Source: Bacteroidia bacterium (GTDB taxonomy: Bacteria; Bacteroidota; Bacteroidia; B-17B0; Aurantibacillaceae). Taken from it: a stretch of 64,000 bases of DNA. The notes under the pieces are model-generated. The model worked only from the letters and a program-made list of their open reading frames with translations. It ran no database searches and was not told where the DNA came from. Both the position numbers and the translations under genes were made by a program. Positions 30,505 to 40,288 of the stretch are shown in pieces (position 1 is the first letter of the stretch; each line of letters starts with the position of its first letter). The stretch is taken from NCBI GenBank assembly GCA_025362575.1, contig JANYIQ010000250.1, positions 1 through 64,000 of the forward strand. Direction: 5' to 3'.

Positions 30505-30963
30505 CTATTTCGGAAAACTGAACTTCTCTTTTACATCAACAGGATAATGCTTCCGGATAAGAAACTTACCCGCTACTAAGGTGCCTTTTACCTCAATGTT
30601 TCCCGACATTTTACCTCCGATCAATCCGGTAAGATCCATTAAATTCATGCCCTTGAAGTCAGATCTAAGCATAAATGCATAGGCTTTTTCACAGTTAGCA
30701 TCTATGTGTACCCGCTTGTAAAGCTTAGCCTTACCAAGCTTTACGCCTCCAATACTAATGTCGAATTCCGAAGGGTAAATGCTAAAACCAATGGTATTGG
30801 GGTTTTTAATGTTTATCATTACTTCAGCCTCAATGCCCTCCATGTTAAGCTTATTGATCTTAAAGCCTTTTACTCCAATTACCTTAATTTCCTGAAATTC
30901 TTTGCATCCAAAAAAAGGTAAAAAACAGCAAAAAACGATAAAAATATACGATTTTAAGGTCAT
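30505..30963 (-). CDS. LEA type 2 family lipoprotein
   Basis: Lipobox FFGC; VMINIKNPNTIGFSIYPSEFDISIGGVKLGKAK. Confidence 0.8.
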   Translation of the reverse strand: MTLKSYIFIVFCCFLPFFGCKEFQEIKVIGVKGFKINKLNMEGIEAEVMINIKNPNTIGFSIYPSEFDISIGGVKLGKAKLYKRVHIDANCEKAYAFMLRSDFKGMNLMDLTGLIGGKMSGNIEVKGTLVAGKFLIRKHYPVDVKEKFSFPK

Positions 30964-30968
30964 TTTTG

Positions 30969-31217
30969 TTAATTTTTAGGTTTTTCTTTGTGTTTTGCGA
31001 TAATCGCAAAAAGGGTAACAAAGCACCAAACCGCTTCTAAAACCACAAAAGGTATGTAATGAATAAGCGCAGAGGCTACTCCTGCCAAAGCAGCGCCCAA
31101 AAAATTAACGTATAAATAAATGAAGGATTTTGAAGAAATGACATTCAAAAGGTTTAGTCCAAACGCAATTAACAGCAAACTAACACCAATGGTGCCGATC
31201 CAATCGGGTGCACTCAT
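30969..31217 (-). CDS. Small CBU_0592-like membrane protein
   Basis: WIGTIGVSLLLIAFGLNLL...YLYVNFLGAALAGVASALIHYIPFVVLEAVWCFVTL. Confidence 0.8.
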   Translation of the reverse strand: MSAPDWIGTIGVSLLLIAFGLNLLNVISSKSFIYLYVNFLGAALAGVASALIHYIPFVVLEAVWCFVTLFAIIAKHKEKPKN

Positions 31218-32611
31218 TATTTATTTAGAGCAACGTAATTGCGATAAAACAAAGGAATGGTCTCAATACCCTTATAGTAATTCACTAAGCCGTAATGTTC
31301 GTTTGGCGAATGCAAAGCATCTGTATCTAAACCAAAACCAAACAAGATACTGTCTAAGCCCAATTTATCTTTGAATAAAGCAACGATTGGAATACTCCCT
31401 CCGCCGCGAGTTGGAATTGGTTTTTTACCAAAGGTTTCTTCCATGGCATTGCTGGCCGCTTTAAATGCAGGTGAATCCATGGAAACAACTACCGGCTCGC
31501 CGCCATGATGGTGAGATACTTTTACTTTTACTGATTTTGGCGCAATGCTCTCAAAATATTTAGTGAACAGTTCGCAGATCTTTTCTGAACTTTGATTTGG
31601 TACCAAACGCATGCTGATCTTAGCATAAGCTTTCGAAGGCAATACAGTTTTTGCACCTTCTCCTGTGTAACCGCCCCAAATGCCGTTTACATCTAATGTT
31701 GGACGAATACCTGTTCGCTCAATAGAAGTGTAACCCTTTTCGCCTTGGTCCTCTGCAACATTAAGATCTTTTTTATAGGCATCTAAACTAAATGGAGCTT
31801 TCGCCAATTCTTTACGTTCTTCAGCATTTAATTCAGTTACCGCATCGTAAAATCCCGGGATAGTAATGTGATTGTTCTCGTCGTGACAAGAAGCGATCAT
31901 CTTACATAAAACATTTATAGGATTGGCCACTGCGCCGCCATATACACCACTATGTAAATCGCGGTTCGGACCAACCACTTCAACTTCCATATACGTTAAA
32001 CCACGTAAACCAATATCAATAGATGGAATATCATTGGCGATCATGGATGTATCAGAGATCAAAATAACATCACCTTTTAAACGGGCTTTGTTCTCAACGA
32101 TCCAGGTTCCTAAGTTTGCTGAACCAACTTCTTCTTCGCCTTCGATCATGAACTTTACGTTACAAGGAAGTGTATTGGTTTTCATCATGATCTCAAAAGC
32201 CTTTACGTGCATGTACATCTGGCCTTTATCATCGCATGAACCACGGGCAAAAATAGCGCCTTCGGGATGCAATTCTGTTTTTTTGATCACCGGCTCAAAC
32301 GGCGGAGAATGCCACAGATCCAATGGATCCGGAGGCTGCACATCGTAATGGCCGTAAACAATTACGGTCGGTTTTGAAGGGTCAATTATTTTTTCGCCAT
32401 AAACCACAGGGTGGCCTTTGGTCTTTGATATTTCAACTTTATCAGCACCTGCTTCAATTAAGCGTTGCTTAACCGCTTCAGCAGTTCTGTTCACATCAGC
32501 CGCACAATTAGGATCGGCACTAACCGAAGGTATTCTTAACAGATCAAGGAGCTCGCTTAAAAAACGATCTTTGTTCTTGTCCAGGTAATTTTTGATCTCG
32601 CTACGTTCCAT
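31217..32611 (-). CDS. M20 family dipeptidase
   Basis: TVIVYGHYDVQPPDPLDLW, FARGSCDDKGQMYMHVKA, EGEEEVGSANL, GGSIPIVALFKD. Confidence 0.95.
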   Translation of the reverse strand: MERSEIKNYLDKNKDRFLSELLDLLRIPSVSADPNCAADVNRTAEAVKQRLIEAGADKVEISKTKGHPVVYGEKIIDPSKPTVIVYGHYDVQPPDPLDLWHSPPFEPVIKKTELHPEGAIFARGSCDDKGQMYMHVKAFEIMMKTNTLPCNVKFMIEGEEEVGSANLGTWIVENKARLKGDVILISDTSMIANDIPSIDIGLRGLTYMEVEVVGPNRDLHSGVYGGAVANPINVLCKMIASCHDENNHITIPGFYDAVTELNAEERKELAKAPFSLDAYKKDLNVAEDQGEKGYTSIERTGIRPTLDVNGIWGGYTGEGAKTVLPSKAYAKISMRLVPNQSSEKICELFTKYFESIAPKSVKVKVSHHHGGEPVVVSMDSPAFKAASNAMEETFGKKPIPTRGGGSIPIVALFKDKLGLDSILFGFGLDTDALHSPNEHYGLVNYYKGIETIPLFYRNYVALNK

Positions 32612-32738
32612 AAAAAAAATTTGGCCTAAAGATATAGTTTCTTGGCTAAATGTTAATTAATTTGGTGAGAAACTAGCCAAATATTATCAAATAGACGCCA
32701 ATATTCACTGTATTTTAGTTAAGTATTATTTTAAGGTA

Positions 32739-33341
32739 ATGAGGTCTCTGAAACTAATAGTATTTTTTATCCTTGCCCTTCCCTATTTCGGACAGGCCCA
32801 AAGCCGCATTTCCTACTTTTCAGCAACATCGTTAAGCGACTCAGTAAGATTAAATGTTCAGATCTCGGCAGGCCTGGGTTGCGCCGGCTTTCAGGTTTTA
32901 CATGGTTCAGATTCGGTGAATTTACAGCAAATCTGGGCCTACCCCGGACTTTGCGGTAATACCAGTTATCCGGAATCCTACAAGTACACAGACTACACCC
33001 CTAATAAAACTTCTGCCAATTACTATAGAATATTAATTCCGCCCGGAGATTATTCGAAAATTTTGAAAGTAGATCTTGCCGCTAATTTTTCTAATCTGGT
33101 AGTTTTCCCGCAGCCGGCAAACGATGTTTTAAATATTGCTATCAGCAATAAAGCGAATTACTATTATGAAATGACCATTTACGACCGCTTTGGAAGAAAG
33201 AAAGGTTTTGCAAGCGGAAATGCAATGGATAAAATAACACTGAATGTTTCTGCTTTTTCAGAAGGGGTTTATGTGTTCTATATTTTTGACGGTAATGGAA
33301 ACAGTTTTCGCGGAAAATTTTTGAAGAACGCAAACAATTAG
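32739..33341 (+). CDS. Secreted protein with T9SS type A-like C-terminal domain
   Basis: Signal peptide; C-terminal LVVFPQPANDVLNIAI...EGVYVFYIFDGNGNSFRGKFLK. Confidence 0.75.
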   Translation: MRSLKLIVFFILALPYFGQAQSRISYFSATSLSDSVRLNVQISAGLGCAGFQVLHGSDSVNLQQIWAYPGLCGNTSYPESYKYTDYTPNKTSANYYRILIPPGDYSKILKVDLAANFSNLVVFPQPANDVLNIAISNKANYYYEMTIYDRFGRKKGFASGNAMDKITLNVSAFSEGVYVFYIFDGNGNSFRGKFLKNANN

Positions 33342-33380
33342 CTCGATCCATCACGCTAGCGACCAACTCAAAACTTATTC

Positions 33381-33863
33381 TTACTTTTTATAGATCAAAG
33401 CAACCGCAAAGGCATTCACGCCTTCTTCACGGCCAACATAACCTAATTTTTCGTTAGTGGTCGCTTTAATGGAAACTTCGTTTGGAGTAACTTTTAAAAT
33501 AGGAGCGATAACATTTTGCATGGCTTCAATATGCGGATTTATTTTTGGAGCTTCCATGCTTAAAGTAGCATCAATATTTCCAACGGCATAACCATTTTTA
33601 TCCAACAGAGCTATCACTTCTGTTAAAAGTAATTTGCTATCGGCACCTTTATATTTTGGATCTGTATTCGGAAAATGAAAACCAATATCTCGCAAATTAG
33701 CGGCACCTAATAAAGCATCGCAAATGGCATGCAATAGTACGTCTGCATCGCTATGGCCAACACAACCTTTATCAAATTGCAATCTGATGCCACCCAGCCA
33801 AAGTTCACGACCTTCTCCTAAAGGATGAACATCATAACCAAAACCAACTCTTATATTTACCAT
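33381..33863 (-). CDS. ispF: 2-C-methyl-D-erythritol 2,4-cyclodiphosphate synthase
   Basis: MVNIRVGFGYDVHPLGEGRELWLGGI, GHSDADVLLHAICDALLGA; ATG at 33863 fits the family start. Confidence 0.96.
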   Translation of the reverse strand: MVNIRVGFGYDVHPLGEGRELWLGGIRLQFDKGCVGHSDADVLLHAICDALLGAANLRDIGFHFPNTDPKYKGADSKLLLTEVIALLDKNGYAVGNIDATLSMEAPKINPHIEAMQNVIAPILKVTPNEVSIKATTNEKLGYVGREEGVNAFAVALIYKK

Positions 33864-33864
33864 T

Positions 33865-34062
33865 TTATTTTGCGCTGCATTTAGTGTCTGTACCCGAAAG
33901 GTCATCACATAGTTTGTCTGCTTTTTTCTTCGTTCTGGCAGTTACTTTATCTCCGGCTTCGTATGTTCCGAAAGAATTAGTACAAGAGCATTGATAATCT
34001 TTTTTGCACGAGGTCAAAAAGATAACAGCAAATGCAAACAGTATGGTTTTTCTATTTATCAT
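33865..34062 (-). CDS. Small Cys-rich lipoprotein (SCKKDYQCSCT), relative of the 43088-43892 array
   Basis: Lipobox LTSC, CxC motif, Lys-rich KKADKLC, C-terminal Cys. Confidence 0.75.
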   Translation of the reverse strand: MINRKTILFAFAVIFLTSCKKDYQCSCTNSFGTYEAGDKVTARTKKKADKLCDDLSGTDTKCSAK

Positions 34063-34086
34063 TTAATAAAGATAATGAATTTTGTT

Positions 34087-35280
34087 TTAACCTTCAATGG
34101 CCTTTACTCCGGGCAAACTCCCCTGCTCTATATATTCCAATAAGGCGCCTCCACCTGTAGAAACATAACTAACTTTATCGGCCAAACTATATTTGTTAAT
34201 GGCAGCAACGCTGTCACCTCCGCCGATCAATGAGTAAGCCCCGTTTTTTGTTGCTTCAACAATTGCCAAGGCCGCCTGTTTTGTACCATTCTCAAAACTA
34301 CTCATTTCAAAAACGCCCATTGGCCCGTTCCATAAAATGGTTTTCGAATTCTTGATCACATCATTATTCATTTTTACGGTCTCAGGCCCTGCATCTAATC
34401 CCATCCATCCTTCCGGTATCTCATTTATTTTACACTCTTTCTTATTGGCATCATTCGCAAAATTATCAGCAATAACTGCGTCGGTTGGAATGTAAATATT
34501 GACTCCTTTTACTTTAGCTTTCTCTAATAATTGTTTTGCTACGTCTAAACGATCATCTTCACAAAGCGATTTACCAATTTGTCCGCCCATTGCTTTCACG
34601 AAAGTAAATGCCATGCCGCCACCAATTAAAATGTTATTGGCTTTATTCATCAATTGCTCAATGATCATGATCTTATCGCTCACTTTTGCACCACCAATAA
34701 TGGCCGTGAAAGGCTTTTCAGCATTATTCAAAACTTTATTAATGCTTTCTACTTCTCCGGCCATCACATAACCAAAGCATTTAGCATCGGCCTTAAAGAA
34801 TTTTGCAATAACCGCAGTTGAAGCATGCGCACGATGTGCAGTTCCAAAAGCATCATTCACATAAACGTTTCCGTGCTTACTTAATTTTTCAGCAAAGCTT
34901 TCATCACCTTTTTCTTCTTCTTTATAGAAACGCAAATTCTCCAATAATAAAACTTGCCCGTTCTTTAAAGCGGCAGATCTTGAAAAGGCATCCGCACCAA
35001 TACAATCTTCTGCAAACTGTACCTCTGTTCCCAATAATTTAGAAACATTGGCAACAATATGCTTCAAAGAATATTTGTTAGTTGGTCCTTCTTTTGGGCG
35101 ACCTAAATGCGACATCAGCACAATGCTTCCGCCATCCTTCAATATTTTTTTAAGTGTTGGAATGGCTGCTTTAATGCGGGTTTCGTCGGTTACTTCAAAC
35201 TTATCGTTCAATGGAACATTAAAATCAACGCGAATGAGCGCGCGTTTGTTTGAGAAATTTATAGAATCAACTGTTTTCAT
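34087..35280 (-). CDS. pgk: Phosphoglycerate kinase
   Basis: [56 protein letters not shown]. Confidence 0.97.
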   Translation of the reverse strand: MKTVDSINFSNKRALIRVDFNVPLNDKFEVTDETRIKAAIPTLKKILKDGGSIVLMSHLGRPKEGPTNKYSLKHIVANVSKLLGTEVQFAEDCIGADAFSRSAALKNGQVLLLENLRFYKEEEKGDESFAEKLSKHGNVYVNDAFGTAHRAHASTAVIAKFFKADAKCFGYVMAGEVESINKVLNNAEKPFTAIIGGAKVSDKIMIIEQLMNKANNILIGGGMAFTFVKAMGGQIGKSLCEDDRLDVAKQLLEKAKVKGVNIYIPTDAVIADNFANDANKKECKINEIPEGWMGLDAGPETVKMNNDVIKNSKTILWNGPMGVFEMSSFENGTKQAALAIVEATKNGAYSLIGGGDSVAAINKYSLADKVSYVSTGGGALLEYIEQGSLPGVKAIEG

Positions 35281-35398
35281 ATTCAATTGGTGAATTGCGA
35301 GTTAGTGAATTATGAATTTTATAATTAATGAAAGAGCGAATTTACAATTTTTTTCATAATATTTTTAATTCGCCAATCTCCAAATCACAATTCACTAA

Positions 35399-35839
35399 TT
35401 ACTTCTTTCCTGTACTGCCAAATCCGCCGGCTCCGCGATCGCTTTCTTCGAGACTATTTACTTGATTCCAGTTAATGGTTTCGTGTTTTGCAATTACCAT
35501 TTGTGCGATGCGTTCTCCATCATTTATTATAAAATCATTGTCTGATAAATTAACCAGTAATACTTTTATTTCTCCGCGGTAATCGGCATCAATTGTTCCC
35601 GGCGAATTCAAAACCGTAAGGCCGTTTTTAAAGGCCAAACCACTTCGTGGGCGAATCTGCGCTTCGTGACCCCGAGGCAATTCAATGAATAAACCGGTAG
35701 CAACCAAAGTGCGTTGCAATGGTTTTAATGTAATTGGTTCATTAAGATTTGCCCTGAGATCGAGGCCGGCAGAAAGTGCCGTAGCGTATTGTGGTAAAGG
35801 GTGTTTAGACTGGTTTACTACTTTGATCGTCGTTGTCAT
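35399..35839 (-). CDS. dut: dUTP diphosphatase
   Basis: [56 protein letters not shown]. Confidence 0.97.
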   Translation of the reverse strand: MTTTIKVVNQSKHPLPQYATALSAGLDLRANLNEPITLKPLQRTLVATGLFIELPRGHEAQIRPRSGLAFKNGLTVLNSPGTIDADYRGEIKVLLVNLSDNDFIINDGERIAQMVIAKHETINWNQVNSLEESDRGAGGFGSTGKK

Positions 35840-37340
35840 TATTCAATCGTTGTTTTACGGACTTTAAATTGGAAAATTCCAACTTATAAAACAACCAAAC
35901 AAATAATAATACAAACAAGTTATTCAATACCAAGCGTAGAATTACACTATTCATGGAACTATAAGTAAGTGAAATAAAATAGAAAGCCAAAGCGGTTAAA
36001 AAGAAAACAAACATGCTTCGTAAATTATATTTGATGGGATAATATTTTTGTCCCACAAAATAAGAGATCAGCATCATACTTCCGTAAGCCGCCAATGTTG
36101 CCCAAGCACAAGCCATATAGGAATATTTAGGTATGAATATAAAATTGATCGTTAAAGTAATTACGGCTCCACTAATTGTAACGGCTGCGCCAAATTTTGT
36201 TTGTCCTGTTAGCTTATACCAAATGGATAAATTAAAATAAACACCTAAAAATAAATTAGCGATCAATAAAATTGGTGCGACTCCAAGTCCGACGCGGTAC
36301 TCTTCAGAAATGGCCAGCTTTATCAAGTCAATGTTCATCATTGTACCTAGAAATAAGAATGAACAAAATATTACAAAATACTTCATTACGATTGCATTAA
36401 GTGTCTTAGAGTCTTTCTCCTTAGCCTGGCTAAAGAAAAAAGGTTCTGCAGCGTATTTAAATGCTTGAATGAAAATTGTCATAAGTATGGCTATCTTATA
36501 ACAAACGCCATAAATCCCCAGTTCAGTTTTAGCAACTGTTTCAGGCAGTAAATATTCTAAAACAATACGATCAAATGTTTCGTTGATCATTCCGGCTAAA
36601 CCTAATATCAATAACGGTGATCCGTATTTTAATAATTGCCTCCACAGCTCCTTATCGAACACATAAGTAAAGCCAGTGAATTCTTTTGCTAAAAAAAGTA
36701 TGCAGACAAAGTTGGCAATGATCTGGGCAAGGAATGCATAACCAACACCAACAACCGGATCGTAGCAAGAAGCTAAAAAATTATTCCCATTATTCTCATG
36801 AGCCTTCTTACAAACCACCATGTAAAAAATACTCACCGCTAAATAAACAATAACATTTAAAATTTTCAGTATGGCAAATTTTTTGGCATTATTGTTTAAT
36901 CTTAAACGAGCGAAAGGTAAGGCCATAATTGTATCTGTGGCAACTATCATCACACTCCAAATGACATAATTTCGATTCAAAGGATACTTAGCCAACTCAG
37001 CTAAACTCTGAGAAAACAAACACAACACAAGAGACAAAATAAAAGTTGTGGAGAAAATGGAAATGAGTGCCGTTGAATATACTTTATCTTTTTCATCTGT
37101 TTTACTTGAAAAATTAAAGAAAGCAGTCTCCATACCATATGTAAAAATGATATTTACGAAACTGATGTATGAATAAAATAAGGTGTTAGACGCTAAGTCA
37201 GAAGGAACCGTATAAATATAAGAAAGTGCTAATTGAAATAAATAATTGATCATTCTAGGACCAATACTGCCCAAGCCGTAAATTACCGTTTGACCGGCCA
37301 GTTTTTTTAATGGATTACTCACTTTTTGTCTTGTAAACAC
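35805..37340 (-). CDS. Oligosaccharide flippase / polysaccharide biosynthesis membrane protein (GTG start; 37322 possible)
   Basis: [25 protein letters not shown], many TM segments of MOP flippase type. Confidence 0.9.
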   Translation of the reverse strand: MFTRQKVSNPLKKLAGQTVIYGLGSIGPRMINYLFQLALSYIYTVPSDLASNTLFYSYISFVNIIFTYGMETAFFNFSSKTDEKDKVYSTALISIFSTTFILSLVLCLFSQSLAELAKYPLNRNYVIWSVMIVATDTIMALPFARLRLNNNAKKFAILKILNVIVYLAVSIFYMVVCKKAHENNGNNFLASCYDPVVGVGYAFLAQIIANFVCILFLAKEFTGFTYVFDKELWRQLLKYGSPLLILGLAGMINETFDRIVLEYLLPETVAKTELGIYGVCYKIAILMTIFIQAFKYAAEPFFFSQAKEKDSKTLNAIVMKYFVIFCSFLFLGTMMNIDLIKLAISEEYRVGLGVAPILLIANLFLGVYFNLSIWYKLTGQTKFGAAVTISGAVITLTINFIFIPKYSYMACAWATLAAYGSMMLISYFVGQKYYPIKYNLRSMFVFFLTALAFYFISLTYSSMNSVILRLVLNNLFVLLFVWLFYKLEFSNLKSVKQRLNNDNDDQSSKPV

Positions 37341-37420
37341 TAAAATTACGTAATAGCATAAGAGCTTAATGCTAATAATGGTTAAGATATTAACGGTGGA
37401 ATGTGATTTTAAAGGCTGGT

Positions 37421-37560
37421 TGCGGCAGGGATGGAAGCGACAGCCTTATGAAGCAAAACAAAAAATGCTGTAGCAGCGAGGAGGCGACTGAAAGAAGCCA
37501 CCGCAGCGCACAGGCATTTTGTTTTGCGAATAAGCTAAAGCGGACAGCCCGAATGCCGCC
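37421..37560 (-). repeat. Structured intergenic repeat, copy B
   Basis: Minus strand GGCGGCA-TTCGGGCTGTCCGC-[GCAAAACAAAATGC/GCATTTTTTGTTTTGC hairpin]-CCATCCCTGCCGCA; same layout as copy A. Confidence 0.7.
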
Positions 37561-37581
37561 CAAAAAAGACTGTCCTGAAAA

Positions 37582-38073
37582 TTATTTTTTAAGTTTATTG
37601 ATAATTGCTGTAGTTGAAAAGCCCTGCACTAAAGGCATCGAGATCACTTCCCCGCCTTTGGCTTTAACAATATCGTAACCTACTATATCCTCGGGTTTGT
37701 AATCGTCGCCCTTTACCAAAACATCAGGTTGCACGAATTTAATGAGTTCATAAGGTGTTTCTTCATCAAATAAAATAATGGCGTCCACGCTTTCTAAACC
37801 GGATAGAACAAGTGCACGGGCTTGCTCATTGTTCACAGGTCTTTCGGGCGATTTATTCTGACGTTTTACGGAAGCATCGGTATTCAATCCCAAAATTAAA
37901 ATGTTACCAAGATCGCGGGCACGGCTTAAATAATCCACATGGCCGGCATGCAAAATATCAAAACAGCCGTTGGTAAATACTATTTTCTTGCCCTTAAAAC
38001 GCCAAAGGTTAAGCTCGCGCTGAAGCTTATCTTTATCAAGTAATTTCTGGCTCAATTTATTGTGCAGGCTCAT
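37582..38073 (-). CDS. rfaE2: D-glycero-beta-D-manno-heptose 1-phosphate adenylyltransferase
   Basis: KIVFTNGCFDILHAGHVDYLSRARDLG...LVKGDDY...GGEVISMPLVQGFSTTAII. Confidence 0.95.
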   Translation of the reverse strand: MSLHNKLSQKLLDKDKLQRELNLWRFKGKKIVFTNGCFDILHAGHVDYLSRARDLGNILILGLNTDASVKRQNKSPERPVNNEQARALVLSGLESVDAIILFDEETPYELIKFVQPDVLVKGDDYKPEDIVGYDIVKAKGGEVISMPLVQGFSTTAIINKLKK

Positions 38074-39076
38074 TTTTTTTCTTGTTTACAATTGGTAAAA
38101 TACCCAGAAATATCAATCCAAAAACAGTAACCAATACTAACTGAGAGGTCCAGGTTAACCAAGGTAAAGCAACTGCAGGTGCCGTTGCCACACCAAAGAA
38201 CACTAACAATTCGGTTATTAAAATATGGTAGGCGCCTAATCCGCCCGGTGTAAATATTACTCCAAAAGTACCAAATAACATTAAGGTTAAACATTCTTTT
38301 TGACCAATACCAGCTGTTTCAGGCAAAGCCTTTAAACAAAAATAAAGAGAGTAAAAGTACATTACCCAAATTAAAATGCTTAGCAAAATGAACATTGGAA
38401 TATTCTTTACATTTTTTATGGAAGACAAACCTTCTCCAAAACCTAATAAAAATTTGCCGAACTTACCTTTTAATGCGCCCGCAATTTTTTTACGCAACAT
38501 GAATAATCCAACTAAGGCTCCTAAAAACACAAGTACGACAATAATTCCCAAAACAGGATTCTGAATAAAAAATCCCAACTTGACGCGCAGTCCCGAAAAC
38601 ACGTATTTTTCGGCTAATCCTCCTAACTCAGAGAACTGAAATAATAAGGTAAGTACAAAAATTACAGCCAATAAAATAAAATCGATGAGACGCTCTGTAA
38701 TCACAGTACCAAAGCCCGCCTGAAAGGGTACTTTATCGTACCTGTCAATAATAGTTGGGCGTAAAACCTCTCCTAAACGCATAGCGTAATTAGCGAAATA
38801 ACCAATAAAAACCGCTGCGGTGGCGTTGAACAAAGATGTTTTATGGCCTAATGGTTGCAATAAATAATTCCAGCGGTAAGCTCTTAAAAAATGGGCGAAA
38901 AAAGCTATAACGGTTGACACCCCTACCCAAAAATAATCTGCATTTTTAAAGGCGAAAATGATCTTATCCTTTTCGCTGGCAACAGCACGAAGGGCAAACC
39001 AGATCAATAGAATTCCTAAACCCAATAAAATTGTAAATTGAATTATGGATTTAGTTTTTGGTTTCATCTTTTTCAA
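38057..39076 (-). CDS. Lysylphosphatidylglycerol synthase TM region / UPF0104 membrane protein
   Basis: RAYRWNYLLQPLG...YFANYAMRLGEVLRP...FTPGGLGAYHILITELL. Confidence 0.9.
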   Translation of the reverse strand: MKKMKPKTKSIIQFTILLGLGILLIWFALRAVASEKDKIIFAFKNADYFWVGVSTVIAFFAHFLRAYRWNYLLQPLGHKTSLFNATAAVFIGYFANYAMRLGEVLRPTIIDRYDKVPFQAGFGTVITERLIDFILLAVIFVLTLLFQFSELGGLAEKYVFSGLRVKLGFFIQNPVLGIIVVLVFLGALVGLFMLRKKIAGALKGKFGKFLLGFGEGLSSIKNVKNIPMFILLSILIWVMYFYSLYFCLKALPETAGIGQKECLTLMLFGTFGVIFTPGGLGAYHILITELLVFFGVATAPAVALPWLTWTSQLVLVTVFGLIFLGILPIVNKKKNEPAQ

Positions 39077-39110
39077 TTCTTCCGCCTGTCATTCTGAGCT
39101 TGCCGAAGAA

Positions 39111-39464
39111 TTATTTTTTTAATTTATTGGTTTTAGCTTCAGGAAAAACAACAGAAGGCTTATGATCTTTTCTGTCTTTATAATCGATCAAAGCATAAGA
39201 TGCAATAATGATCTCATCGTTTGTTGAAACTTTCAAGGAAGCCGGTCCGTTGAGACAAATAACTCCCGAGCCGCGTTTACCGGTTAAAACATAAGTATGA
39301 AAACGCTCACCATTACGATAGTTGTAAATATCAACCTTTTCGTTTTCTACCAGATCAGCAGCATCCATAAGATCTTCATCAATGGTAACACTTCCTATAT
39401 AATCCAGGTTAGCCTCTGTAATGGTTACCCTGTGCAGTTTGGATTTTAGAACTTCAATTTGCAT
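39111..39464 (-). CDS. panD: Aspartate 1-decarboxylase
   Basis: [29 protein letters not shown] processing site, [23 protein letters not shown]-like region. Confidence 0.97.
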   Translation of the reverse strand: MQIEVLKSKLHRVTITEANLDYIGSVTIDEDLMDAADLVENEKVDIYNYRNGERFHTYVLTGKRGSGVICLNGPASLKVSTNDEIIIASYALIDYKDRKDHKPSVVFPEAKTNKLKK

Positions 39465-39566
39465 AACCCTGTAAAGGTAATACTTATTGTTTAATTATTC
39501 TTTATACAAAAAGGCCGGTATTTAGGTGATTTAGGCCTTTGTTCGGGCATTTTTAAGTTTTTTGGC

Positions 39567-39599
39567 TTTTGTTCGATAATTAAAAAATTTGTATATTTA
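39567..39599 (+). promoter_or_regulatory. Bacteroidota-type promoter TTTTG-N20-TATATTTA
   Basis: TTTTG 39567-39571 and TATATTTA 39592-39599 immediately before the TTG start at 39604. Confidence 0.5.
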
Positions 39600-39603
39600 A
39601 GCA

Positions 39604-40140
39604 TTGAAAAAGTATAGCACTATACTCCTTTTAACGATCATTTCGGTGTTTTCTGCCGGAAGTTTCTTTATTTATAAGGCAGGTTTATCGATTCATAGGT
39701 CGGAAATTAAATCATACATAAAAGCCAACCAAAACAAGCTCGACCTAACGATCATTGATATAAACCCATCTGAACTTTATGCAAACAGTAAAACACTGAA
39801 ATGGGAAGACGAGAACAAGGAAGTAATCTATAATGGCGAATTATTTGATGTGGTATCCATTAGTTCCGAGAAAGGCCATGTGATACTGAAACTTTTATCC
39901 GATGAACAGGAAAAGCAAATAAAAGATGAATATGCTTCAGTTTTCAGTTCTTCATCCAATTCATCAAACCACCCATTAAAACTTCTGAAACAGTTTTTAG
40001 CACTGAAATTCTTGTCTAATACTTCCGTTTCAATTGATCTTTCTCCTGCGTTAATATCCGTAAACATTTTAGATCCCTTGACCTGCAATTTATCATCCGC
40101 CTTTATTGGCTGCGAGGTTCCTCCTCCTGATTTCAGTTAA
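39604..40140 (+). CDS. Hypothetical membrane-anchored/secreted protein
   Basis: TTG start; leader MKKYSTILLLTIISVFSAGSFF. Confidence 0.65.
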   Translation: MKKYSTILLLTIISVFSAGSFFIYKAGLSIHRSEIKSYIKANQNKLDLTIIDINPSELYANSKTLKWEDENKEVIYNGELFDVVSISSEKGHVILKLLSDEQEKQIKDEYASVFSSSSNSSNHPLKLLKQFLALKFLSNTSVSIDLSPALISVNILDPLTCNLSSAFIGCEVPPPDFS

Positions 40141-40288
40141 GCAGAATTTTCTTTTTCTTTTCAGAGATCATCTTGATCTTCTATTTCCTTAAGAAAAGGC
40201 ACTGTCTGCCATTATCCCCTGTTATTTACTATTTCGGTTATTTCAAGAACACAATTATGCCATGCATTACACTTTGTAAAGCAGCAGA

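Noticed and set aside
38070-38294. 74-aa ORF overlapping the UPF0104 gene on the same strand
   Set aside because: Out-of-frame shadow ORF of a strongly supported membrane protein
39083-39108. GTCATTCTGAGCTTGCCGAAGAAT motif before panD
   Set aside because: Resembles a fragment of a very widespread intergenic repeat seen in many bacterial genomes; a single short partial copy here supports no specific claim
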